NCBI GenBank assembly: GCA_028673005.1
Contig: CM054117.1
Span: 37,592,564 to 37,656,563 of the forward strand
Origin: Tanypteryx hageni
Lineage: Eukaryota; Arthropoda; Insecta; Odonata; Petaluridae
DNA length: 64,000 nucleotides
Direction of reading: 5' to 3'
The notes below the pieces were generated by a model that saw only the letters and a list, made by a program, of their open reading frames with translations, was not told the origin of the DNA and made no database searches. Of the stretch, positions 12,754 to 24,262 are shown piece by piece. The stretch's first letter is position 1. Every line of letters starts with the position of its first letter. The position numbers and the translations under genes are program-made.

Positions 12754-14056
12754 AAATAAAATATAGTCCGGAGTTGGGCCCTGGAAGCATTTTTAAAGGC
12801 ACTCCCTGCCGTCCACCGATTTCTCCAACGAATTTCTTTGCCAGTGTAATAAATGGCATCATAGTTGGCATACACCATGCTAATTTCAGTCATATATCTC
12901 TTACCATTTACTTGCTATTTTAATTTAATTGATTGCACAGACGGACTAGGCGGGCCGCATTAAACGTTCTCGGGGGCGGCATGCGGTCCTGCCCTAGAGC
13001 GACAATTCCTCTTTATACGAAGGGCTTAAAATTTCGAACGATTCCCACCATCTTCAAAACTAAACATCTTAAGACCAAAGCGATTGCGACAGAAATGGAC
13101 TGAAAGAGGGGGACACTCGCCGACTAGGATACGAATACGTTAATTAAAAGAGAAAACTGTTACGGATGGATGGGAAACAGAGACCAGACATTTTAATAGG
13201 TGTGAAGTGCTTGTATAAACAAAAACTACGCGAGAATACGTAAGGGCGCTTAATACGAAGAAGTAGTAATGGACGGAATGATTCAGTTGGTGAGAGGGGG
13301 TTAAGAGAGAAATAGGCGAAAGTACATCCTAATCAAACGGCAATATCGTGGCCAACGAACATCACAAGTCAAGCACGTAGTAGATCTGACCGATATGTCC
13401 AATAGAGAGCAGCATTTGGCGCTCCAAAAGAAAGAAGCTCACCAGCTTGAAGTGGGAATTCCTATGGTAAATGTGCGGGTGGCGAGGCGCTTTGGAAAAG
13501 TTCGAAGGTTGAAGGAATGTACCGTTAATAGAGATCTGTGCCATGAAGGAGTAATATCACGTGCAGGCAATAAAGCGCGGCGTGCCGTTAGCGTGCAACT
13601 GTTTGACAATCCAATCGGCGAGCTGACAGGATGAACATTGGAAAAAAGATGTCGCTAAGGAGTGCAATTTTACCTCGGTGTGATTTATCTAATGATTTCC
13701 ATTTATCTTTTTCGTGTATTTTACAGCTACACCAAGGAATTCCATAAAAACAAAATAGTTTTAATTACGTCTCATATAATATTTTTAGCTAAAATTGACA
13801 TTAAAATGTTGCGTAAGCATTGCATTTCACCGTAACAATAGGCAACTTACAGCGCGAATTTACAAATTTTCGATGAAAAATTTAGTTTAAATTTGTCATT
13901 TTTATACTTAGTGAGTGAGCAATAAATGCTTTATAAATAGATGCGGAATCCGTCGCGGTCTCGGAGGCACGCTAATGAATCAATGAACCTTCGACTAGAG
14001 AATAATCAACGCTGCATTAAATCGAACCCCACCTCTGAAGGCAACCACTCGAAGCA

Positions 14057-14060
<4 letters not shown>

Positions 14061-14123
<63 letters not shown>
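14061..14123. repeat. (TA)n microsatellite, about 31 units
   Basis: Uninterrupted alternating TA runs for about 63 bases. It produces a run of isoleucine-tyrosine dipeptides in two overlapping frames on opposite strands (13941-14174 plus and 13995-14393 minus), neither of which should be read as a gene. Confidence 0.95.
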
Positions 14124-14126
<3 letters not shown>

Positions 14127-16655
14127 AACGGATGCTCGGACCGAAGAAAAAATCCAAATGGACAGAATGAATGAGTTTTGAATTTGAGAGGTATCTTTTA
14201 TCGGTGCGTCCTCAAAAAAAGAATATATGCAACATCGAAGAGAGAGTTTCTCGCGGGAAAGAAAGAAATTGGTGGAAGGATAATACAGAAAAATTAGACC
14301 CTTACAACGGACATACACATGCGTCCTCACTTCAGTCCCTTTCACTCTTCGCCTTCTCTCGCCCAGCGCTCTCCTTCTATCCCCTAGAAACACCTCTGGA
14401 AAGCATTATCGACTATCGACGAAAGGGAAAACGATTTATCCGAGTCACGAATGCCGATTCCGGAGAATCATGTTCTCTTCCGACCCTTCGTGACCGTTCC
14501 CTCCCCTTTGCCACCCTCTCTCTCTTTTCCAACCCCAAACTCCTCCTCCGCCTCCTTTCTACCAGACCTAATTAAAATAAATAAATTTGTTTCACGACCT
14601 CCCGATATTGCATTGTTTTTTTCGCGAGCACGACATGCATCGCTTTCGGATGGAAACTAATAACGCAGCGTGAGGATAGAAATACGTATCCAACCATTCG
14701 CCTGACAAAAACTTTCATTTACTGCAAATCGCACTCTATTCGAATCGGTTTTAATATTTTAGTTTATTATAAGAATATTTGTAACTTTTCCCGATGTTGA
14801 TTCTATATTTTATAATTAATAACCGTCTCAGCACGCATCCCAAAAAATCTATTCGAGTTTACGTATAGAAATTTTTTTCTATGCCCTATCTTATCTTTTT
14901 ATATCATGTGGTAAATCCAAGAGTACGATATCTTTTCCATTAATAAAGCACGTTTAACTAAACAGACCCAAACAATTCTTTTCAAATATTTGATCCACAA
15001 AGGCCATTCTCATCTTCCCAGCGACAATTACATTTTTGCCAGCACTGCGCCAAACCAGTATTTTACCGAAAAGGATTTCCACGAGGATAAAAACGTCCAT
15101 TTCTGTTTGAAAAACAAAATTCCAAGCTAAATTAATTACACTGTCTCGCCGGCATCTTAGACCGGTTTCTTCCGTCGTTTTTTATCGCTCCCTCACCTAG
15201 GAATTACGCGATCCGTAGAACACGCTGCTGCCAAGGGCGCGGATCGCTTGCCGATAGACGGGCGTTATTATACTCTACGTGGGTTTACTATGATTAATAG
15301 ACCCACGAATAGTCCATCCAGTGGAACGGGTCCAACACCTTGTTCAGAGAGGAAACGCGATACTCCATAACTCTCGCAGCGGCAAAGGAAGAGCGTCAAC
15401 GCGCTCTCGAGAGGTCTGGCAAACGCGCAATATCACGCACTGCGTCTGAGGATTAAAACGCGTGGGTGTGCGAAACACGCCAAAACATCTACCCGGAGGA
15501 AGGGGAAAGACGAAGAAAATAAGGAGAGGAAACGAGGCGCTTCGTGGGAATGCGATTCACGTCTGATGCGCCTCGCGGCACACACGACAAATTAAAACTC
15601 GAAAGAAAGCTTTGGTCGATGTTCTTGCATGTATTTTGCGCGTCCACATGCGGGTGACACGAAAGAAAAAAACCTACTTGGGACAAAACGCAAAATGCAA
15701 CGTAGAGAAAGAAGGCACGTCACCTTCGAGGAGAGGTGAAAGCTACTGCATTCGGATTTTACTAATGCACCCAAACCTACTTTTGCTCTTGCGGATAAGA
15801 CCTCGGAGAGCGTATTTGAAGGGAGGCTGACCTAGAGAAGAAACGAGGCTAAACTAGAATCGCCAAAAGTTAGGTTAGGCGATTTTTGCTATTGACATAA
15901 TTTCATCGTGTTTTTAATGAGCATAAATACTTGACTACATTTCAAAATCCCTAGATAAAAGAAGTTCCAAAATGGAAAGTTTTATTTTCAATCATTCGTA
16001 TTATTTCAATGACACTACCAGGACAAGTAGTTCCCCGGCGACAAAAAATGATCGCGTCAACTTTGTCCTCGCCGACACGAAAAAAAACGGATGGCGACAA
16101 CTGGTAAATAAACAGATGGCTAGACGATAAAATAATTTCACTAATGAATGCGCTGTCATGTTAAATGGAAAAAACGACACAACGCGAAGGACATTCTACT
16201 TAGGTATAGTCCTCCGGAAGGATTTTTTAAGACACGTTTGGTATCATATGATATCGAATACGATGCCACAATTGTTTTTGCAAAGAACCTTGTGTTGTAC
16301 AAAATATGAGGGGATCCTACCCGTCATCAGCTTTTTGTTCCCCTCATACTAGAAATTATTCCATTATAAGCTCTCATTGGGAGACTATCTCCTCAAAAAT
16401 ATAAGAACCAACTCACACCACTCGCTTTAAATACGGAATCTGCGCAGCTTGAAAAAAAACGTTCCGGCCGCGCCGCAAAAGCAGACCTCTAAGAGTAACC
16501 GAAATGAGAGGGAGAGGAAAAAGCAACATTCGAGAAATGTGGCGACGCGATGAGAAACGGGAATTAGTAAACCACAAAAAAGGGGGTGGTGTTGAGGGGG
16601 GGAAAGAGGATACAAATCTTCTTAGAAAAGCCTGGCCATCTATTTCGAGAGTATT

Positions 16656-16738
16656 TGTGTGCGTTAAAGATATGTGCGCGCGCGTTAAAGATGTCTGTGT
16701 GCGTTAAAAATGTGTGTGCGTTTAAGATGCGCGCGTGC
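16656..16738 (+). repeat. Degenerate GT-rich tandem repeat
   Basis: Four imperfect units of about 17 to 22 bp built on TGTGTGCGTTAAAGATG, with CGCG and TGTG expansions inside units. Units differ by short indels in the GC/GT dinucleotide part, a pattern that fits slippage. Confidence 0.7.
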
Positions 16739-16954
16739 GTGAGGAAAATGGAGGGAGCGCAGTCAAAAGTGGTGAGCGCGGCGGGGAGATAAGGCTGCTT
16801 GGGGAGAGTTTTCCTCGAATACGATAAGCTCATAAGCATATAAACCGGAGATGAGATGAAAGTCAGAATTTGACCTTATGAGGTCAAACATTCGCATATG
16901 ATCTCTTTCTATCCGATTCAAGTTTCGGCTAAGATCCAATTCCTGCTAGTGTAA

Positions 16955-17035
16955 GGGATATGGCTACGGTCTCTGTGGCTAGGATCTCTGCCTACTGATG
17001 TCATGGCCGCGAGTTCGAATCCTGTTCTAAGCATG
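16955..17035 (+). repeat. tRNA-like SINE head
   Basis: A strong B-box, AGTTCGAATCC (17012-17022), matches 10 of 11 positions of the RNA polymerase III consensus. Upstream are two A-box-like words, TGGCTACGGTC (16961) and TGGCTAGGATC (16976), at about tRNA spacing. I could not draw a good acceptor stem or anticodon arm, so I read this as a tRNA-derived SINE head rather than a functional tRNA gene. Its 3' extent is unknown because no second copy was recognised. Confidence 0.45.
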
Positions 17036-20000
17036 GCACTATCCGCTCGTCTTCGCTATTACTTTTTTATGTGCTCAGCGCGAAAGGCCGTCCAAGTTGA
17101 GTAAAAATGAAAAAAGATATTTGCGGTCGTATTCGAACAATCTAACTGCGTTGATATCGCCCATAACTAATTTAATTTTCATTGGAATCGTAATTCTTGA
17201 CATAAATTGAAGTTTTATAGCCAGTAAAGGCAACAACAAAGAAGCACTCGCTGGGTTTCAAAACGAGCCATTGTACTTGGAGAAAGACAACGTCGAGAAA
17301 AGAAAATCGCCAGAGGAGATAAAAGAATATGGGTCGGTTGCTGCGATAATAACTGTACTTAAAAAGTTCACAATATTAAATGGTGAAAAAAGAACTTAGG
17401 ATACCAATGAAGAACAATATCTTTCAAAAATACGAAAAAATTTAAGTCCTAAAGATGAAAGAATAAATACTCGAAAGGCCAAGCATTCAATGTCAAACAC
17501 CGGAGAAATCAATGGGTAGAGAAGACGCAATTTCAAATTTGGACTCGCGTTTACAAACAGACGGGTTAAATTAGAGTTTTTATCATCGAACCACCTGTCC
17601 CCACAAGTCAGACAGACACGCCGAAAGGATGAACCTCCGACGACCGGGGCACCACCAGCGCCATCACTCACTCTCAAACCATTCTTCGAGCACACATCCC
17701 TTCATTTCGCGCATCCCTCCCTGCCGTTCCATCCCCCCCAATGCACCATCATCCAGAACGAGGAAATCGCTAGCAAATCAGCTCCACCTTTCCGATGCAC
17801 GCTGTCCCACCCCACATCCTCCCAACCGACAGCCACCTATTGCCCCGAGGAAGAACAGTCCATTGGCAGCCGGCCACGTGAGCTATACCGCGGATATCCA
17901 ACTTCATATACCTACACCTACGAGAGGGTGGATGAGAGAGGGTGAGGGGGAAGAGGCAGGATTCCCACAATTTTTTCTCTTCCCCTTTTTGAACACTACA
18001 TATCCCGTGCACTTCCTCCGTATTTTTCATTAATTTCCCTCGCGTTCGCCGCCGGCGGTTGGGCACTTGAAAAAAAAACGATCCATCTCTTCCTACATGG
18101 AATTCATCGGCGGAAGGGTTGGTTCTGAAGCGAGTGATGAAGGGGGCTACAACGATCGGATTTTTTTATCTTGGAGTGGAAAAACTAGAGCCCCCGAGAT
18201 TCTGCATCGATGGTGCCCTCTCGATAGTTCGAGGAATGTATCTCGAAATACCGCCCGAGTCCGGTCCAAAATGCATTCCGGAATCGCCCCTGGGTGCGCT
18301 GTTCCGAGTGAGCGAGTATTTCTCCATTTTTTTTAATCAACGAAGAGAGCCAAAATGGCCACGTTCCAGTAACGCCCGGCGAGAAACGGCGCTTTTAAAA
18401 CAAACGAGTCTAAAATTCATCGACATGGCAAACTGTACACGGTTCTATTCGATAAAAAATTAAAATCTTAATCAAAGTAATGTATGACTATAAATTGGTG
18501 CACCTCTTGTCATTTGCCTTTTTTCAAGATAATAAATTCAATTAAGTATTTGTATTTCCAATGGTAAAAATGTTCACTTAATCTCATGGACGTAATTAAT
18601 AACAATTAAATCAGCCGCGGAAAAAGTTATGAGGCTAGCTGCAATTGTGAGTGCTTCTGTTGACGGCTTGTTGCTTAGAGAATTTGCACTTTTATATGCG
18701 TAAAAGTCACGTCTTCGCAATTCTTGGCGGTAAAACTTCGACAGGAAAATTTCATAAACCTGACTTTGTGTTACAGATTTCAAATTCACTGCATTCAATT
18801 TCATGGATCGCTATTGTAACATCAATTCTTGGGCCAGATCGGGTGCTTTTCTCACAAAAGTCCTAAAAGAAGATACTCGTATTACGCTTTACACACAACG
18901 AATAATAAGCTGTTACGGTTACTATCACCTTCAAAATATTATCTTAAAAATTACGATATTTATTCCCTTTTCGTTAACGCGCGGTATTTTTTTAAATAAA
19001 CTTTAAAATTTTAAAGATACTATGACACATTATTTAAAACGATCTTGCCTACTCTCGACGATCGTTGAGAAACTATTGGGAGCATAAATATTACACGTCG
19101 GGCAGGCATTCGTCTTTTACGCATCACAACCTTCCTTTGTCTTCGAGAACCTATGGAAGAGGTTGCTCACCTCGACGTGCCGCAAAGGTCTGTCACGGAG
19201 ACCGAGGCTCGAGGTCACGACACGGCGCTAACACGAATGCCACGATCTCATCTCTCACTCTCTTCCGCACTCGGTTACCAACGCAATCGTGTAACAAGAG
19301 AAAGGAGTGGGACGAATTCATAAAAGACAGCGATCTGATAGGTGGGAAACAAGGGCGAAACATCCGAACATTTCCCCGCCTCCCTATTAAATATTCACGG
19401 CGACAGAAAAAGACCAGTAATACATTTACGAAGACAAAAATATTCCGTCGAATATGCAAGTTGAACGAGGGTGACGTTATGAATGAATGAATCGTTGTTG
19501 GCTTTTATTCACGCGAGACGTTAAACGGCATCTTTAATTCCCAGCCTGCATGAGCTATTCAAAAGATGAAATACTTATACTCTATGATTAATGTCCTTCG
19601 ATAAACGCAAAACGATGGATAAAAGTTCAGTGCCGTCACGAACAAACAAACAGACATTTTGATTTGATGAACCCATCTGCATGGGCGCGGATTTGCGCGA
19701 GCGAATGTGTAATTATGGGCCCATGACGACGCGTGCGTGAACGTATGAGTGTCAGATTCCGCTCAGGCGCGCGTTTACGCGCAAACGTATCCAAGCAGCA
19801 ATTTTTATCATTATTTTCCAAAAACGCAGTATATGCATTTCGTGGCGCCAGCGACGAAGTCTCGGATAACGATTAATTTACGCAAAGCTTTTACTTTGCA
19901 CCCACGGGGATGTTTCCGGATAATCAACCCTGGAAAATAGGAATGTAGGCGAGGAGGTGAGGGTGGGGATGAGAATGATTGGCTGCCGAGGGATGCCGCA

Positions 20001-20561
20001 GCGGCGATTATGCGAGAGGGAATCGGTAGATGATGTGTGTGTGCGTGCGCACGAGTCGGAATTTCACGATACGTTTGCATACCATACTGCAGGAATCTTT
20101 CGTTGCGGATCGTATGAAATTGAACAGCATTGGGTATTTAGCTTTTGTAAGATTACCTAAATTTCCGATTTACAACCGCCTTTTCGTTAAAACTTTTTTC
20201 CCTTTAAAATGCTTTCAAAAATTCCAAAAACCATCCGTAGTCGACATTACACCTCGTAAGTTACACATAACAGACTAATAAACCACGCTTATGAGAGTCG
20301 ACAAATACACGTCTCATAAAAATGATTTAGAGCAACATCGAGTTTAGCCATATTGCTCCACCTCGAGACCGGAAGCGAGTTTTTTCTCGTTGACGGTTCG
20401 CTTACGATGGTTCAAACGCTAAATTTTACTTAGAATATGAAATATATGACTACGGAAATGACACTTTTGCAATCTTTATGTAACGAAACTAAGGGTGAAC
20501 CTAAAAACGTATTGCGCTTCTAGGTAGGCTATTCGCGAAAACCACAAATCCAAAAACAACA
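17036..20561. other. Unassigned sequence
   Basis: No gene was recognised. The frame at 17629-18033 (134 codons) lies over C-rich low-complexity sequence; the frame at 19065-19490 (141 codons) is basic and of ordinary composition but resembles no family I know. CpG is frequent around 19670-19800. Confidence 0.45.
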
Positions 20562-20569
20562 CCTCCGAC

Positions 20570-20997
20570 CAATGTTCTCTCTAATGTGGCTGACTATCTG
20601 AGCGGAAATAGAGGAGTCTGCGCGGACTTTGCAGATTCACAGCATGGACTGAGAGGTCTTTTATGCTAGAACATTTTACATTTTTATATGAAAATAAGGT
20701 AGAAATAAGAAATCTAGGATTTAATTTCAATTTTAAAATTTACTATAGAAAATTGTAATAAAATAGTGCAAAAGGGTTGTCGCTTTTAGCAGCCTTACTG
20801 GTTACCTTGTGTCAACGGGGACTGTATACGGCAGTCGTGATATGAAAATATGTATTAAAATACAAGAAAATAGGAACTTTAATTCCGGGCTTGACCCCTA
20901 TGTCACTGTTTTTAGTCTGCGGTGCGCGGAGTATAGTAATCTGTGCGCGGGTGTTGAGAAAATTTGTGCGCGGACGCGCAGCTTAGAGGGAACATTG
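20570..20997. mobile_element. hAT-type MITE with 8-bp target duplication
   Basis: Left terminus CAATGTTCTCTCTAATGTGG and right terminus, read inward on the minus strand, CAATGTTCCCTCTAAGCTGC are inverted repeats with three differences in 20 bases. The flanking octamers CCTCCGAC (20562-20569) and TCTCCGAC (20998-21005) agree at seven of eight positions, the target duplication size of the hAT superfamily. The inside has GCGCGG words near both ends and AT-rich sequence between, with no transposase frame. At 428 bp it is a non-autonomous element. Confidence 0.75.
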
Positions 20998-21005
20998 TCT
21001 CCGAC

Positions 21006-24000
21006 CTATCAGCTTTAAAAGTTGATACGAACAACCGCTCCAGATAGTAAACAACAATCAGGACGCGTTGAGCTTAAAAAAGTAATTATCGGATGGAAAA
21101 ATGACGCCCTCGTAGTGAGCGGCTACTAACGGCAACGAGCCAGAATTTAAGCGATATTCGCGAATCGCACGCATCGGAATCCGTGCCGTTTGAAAAAATA
21201 AATAGAAATCAATTTTCTCGAAGCGAGGACGTGGGATAGAGAGAGAGGGAATATCGATGGAGAGGGAGGCCGAGAGAGGATGTGATCTTGAGAACCATTT
21301 TTTGGGAGGAAAAAGTAAAACACGGCCGAGGCAAAAAAAAGATAGGCTCTTTTTATTGTTCGCGGAGAGGTGAGAGTGCCCTATCACACGAGCCACTCGA
21401 TTGTTCCGCGTGTTCGAGAGGAGAACGGCTGTCGTAAACGGAAACCTCTCTCTTTTTTCCACCACCTCCTCTTCGCGTTCCTCTTCTCTCACCTCGTGGG
21501 AACGATCGAGCGACTTCAACTTTCAAGCACAACGAAAGCGTTTTCGTTATTTGACCGATTGCGTCAACGAAATTCACATGATAACCTCGTTTTTCTCTCG
21601 CTCTAAAATGAATGGAAGGAAATTGTTCGGACTCTGGATGAAATAAAACGTGGAAAAACGTTTTATAAGAGGTGGATCCGGATTGTGTATGATGGGGTAG
21701 TGCAGCGCTGTGTTTTTCTATATTTGTATGTAAATGTTGAGGGGAGAAAGTATTCCTGAAAAAATGCATGCCTTAACCGTGGGATCCCTTCATAAGCTTT
21801 TTTAATGTCCGCTTCCTTTGGAAATATATTTTCGGGGATTTTGATGGCACATTTCGAAAAGAGAATAAAAGCAACATTTTTAGGCTCACTTCGCAGCACC
21901 TTTATGTCTTGTCAATTTCTTCCGTTTATCATCGCACCTAGGCGCCGCACTAGTCTATCGAATAGGCATTGTTATACTGTAATCTTGGAGGGTTGTATAA
22001 AATCAATTTTAACTCATATTGTATAATTTTCAAAATAATTTAACATTTCCTCAGACCAAAAACCTACCTGAGTAACATAAATATCATGAATATCAAGTTT
22101 TACGGTAATTTGAGTCCCTCTCTTTTAACATGACTATCTAGCGCAAAGTAGCCGCACTGAAGTCTCCCTACTCGTATCCCGCATTATCAATGTCGTAATC
22201 AAATGGAACTAATTGTATTAAAGGCTAAAGGTTAAGTAGTTGATCGTCAAATGGACGAAAAAAATTCTACCTATAAAACGAAATTCAATTTTCAATTATA
22301 TTTTAGATGGTTCCCTCAAATGTAACGCCAATCTGCCACAGAAGAACATTACAAATGAAGGCACCAAAGATCCTCTCACTTCCATATAATTAAAGCTGCC
22401 AAAATTTCACGTCAGTAACATGATGATTTGCTGGATAGGTATAATCCACCATTCGATCTTCATTACCAAAATTGCCCATCGCATTTGAAATCTAACTTAA
22501 TCCCCTACCTCTCTCTCTCTCTCTCTCCCTCTTAAAAACCAAAAATAACGTAGCTACGATAAAAAGAAACCGGACGGAAATCCGAGGACAAGCACCCCAT
22601 TCACCGACGGGAGAAATAAATCTGTTTCACATTTCCTCCGGACCGAAGTGGAGACCAAACTAAAGAGGCAGGAGCCTTTTTAAAAGAAACAGACAAGCGC
22701 GATAGCGGGCACGGCGGAATAGCGTCGAAACAGACATGTAGAACCTGCGAGTCGAGCTCCCCGAAGAAGCGCAGCACCCGTGACGTTCCAATCTTTCCAA
22801 GAGACGAAGACGATCGCGCTTACGACAAAATAGAAAGGATCGCCCCGGAAAAAAAATTAAATAAGGATTCGCGTAAGGTGGAAACGAAACGAGAAAAAAT
22901 ACTAGAATCGAAATCTAAACGACACGTCTCTTTACGAAAACACTCCGAGAACGAACGCAAAAAGAGTTTTTTCGGTGGAGGTCGAGTCCGCAGCAATGAA
23001 TCACACCCAACGAAGGACACTCGGGCATTCACGAGCGTGACTTAAGGAATCTCCGACTGGGATCTGAGGTGATCCCGCCGTCGTTCGATAGAATGTCGCG
23101 ACGACCAATCGATTTACGTATTCATTCCATCGCGCCGCTGGGACATCTCTCAATCCGAAGTGGTTGCAGTGAAAACGTTCGTCATAAAAACGTGATCGGA
23201 GTGGGAGACGCTACTGGACGCCAGTCCCTTAAACAGCGTGCGCGAACGTGACCAACGTGCCGTGGCAAGAAAAAACAGTTATCTTATGACAGCGTGTCTG
23301 ATAGATCGTATCGATTTTCTCCTCCTGCAGCCAAATAAGCCGGTGATAATTGCGGTGTAGATGCAGATATGTACTGCGATGGTACCTGAGAAAAACCGCG
23401 GACTTCCCTTTCCTTCCTATTGCGAGTTGTTCTGTACAATCACGCAACCGATTTTTAAAAATCCATTTCTTTATTGCAATTGTGAAATCGTTTAACGTTC
23501 TGCTAAAACTCGCCGGGACAAGAAAAATTAAACGTCCACGAAGTTAAACGTTCCTTTCCCCCAAATCGATTAAGTTTTAGATAGGAGTGATTGGATAGCT
23601 GCCATTCTGACGTATTCTATGGATAAATGAGCATATAGTCCAAGCTGGGGCGATTCTACTAAGAACAATCTATCCTTAGCATTAATCGCGGCTCGGTTGA
23701 AAAACTTTCGCCAAGAATAACAGTCTTTCCGCAAATGTTTAACAATTGATCAACTAAAACTCGTGGTAAATATTCCGCAATCTGCATCAAAGATACAATA
23801 TATTAGTAGCTTTAATCAGGTCTCTGAAAGAACAGACGACCTTTAAATCCAATTAATCCCACTTTTTCTAAACTAGCAAGATTTCGAGGCTGCCAAAAAA
23901 GTCGCAAAAAGCATTTCGTTGAGCTTTCGTGTTCCCAAAGCATACGTCTTTCGCCCTGGTTTTTCTGAGGCGCCTTCGCGCAAGACTGGCATCTAGGGGG

Positions 24001-24030
24001 ACGGTAAAGGAAAAGAAACGAAGGCGAACG
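21006..24030. other. Unassigned sequence
   Basis: No gene was recognised. A (CT)9 microsatellite lies at 22509-22526 and CpG-containing sequence at about 22680-23260. Frames of up to 153 codons (21058-21519 minus) overlap unrelated frames on the other strand and show no family features. Confidence 0.45.
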
Positions 24031-24179
24031 CGCGCAGGAGGAAGTGGAGAAAGACTGCAGAGGGAAAAGTGCTTTACGGCTCTCGTTTCGAATCCGGAAC
24101 TCGCCCAGGGCACGGTATTTTAATTTTACTGCATTTTGCAATCTCACCGCCCTCATTCCCACTGCACTTACGATCACCT
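24031..24179. repeat. 149-bp direct repeat, left of the Jockey-like copy 1
   Basis: This segment recurs at 27491-27639 in the same orientation, offset 3460, with four differences in 149 bases. Similarity stops at the exact points where the retrotransposon starts on each side, so the pair looks like an unusually long target-site duplication. At all four differing positions the left copy has A and the right copy G. An alternative is insertion into a site that was already tandemly duplicated. Confidence 0.8.
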
Positions 24180-24262
24180 GTGGTTCATACCCTCCCGTGG
24201 TATATATAATTTCTGAGTTGCCTTCCAGTGTGGCTTTACTCAACGTCGTATTATAAAATTAT

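Larger units (their letters stand above)
12754..16950. other. Unassigned sequence with simple repeats
   Basis: The stretch contains the TA microsatellite at 14061-14123, pyrimidine-rich sequence at about 14335-14570 and the GT-rich tandem repeat at 16656-16738, listed separately. A 79-codon plus-strand frame at 13395-13634 does not match a family I know. No gene was recognised. Confidence 0.5.

Noticed and set aside
13941..14393. ORFs with long isoleucine-tyrosine runs on both strands
   Set aside because: They are translations of the (TA)n microsatellite.
17629..18033. 134-codon ORF rich in P, S and H
   Set aside because: C-rich low-complexity sequence, overlapped by opposite-strand frames, no recognisable domain.
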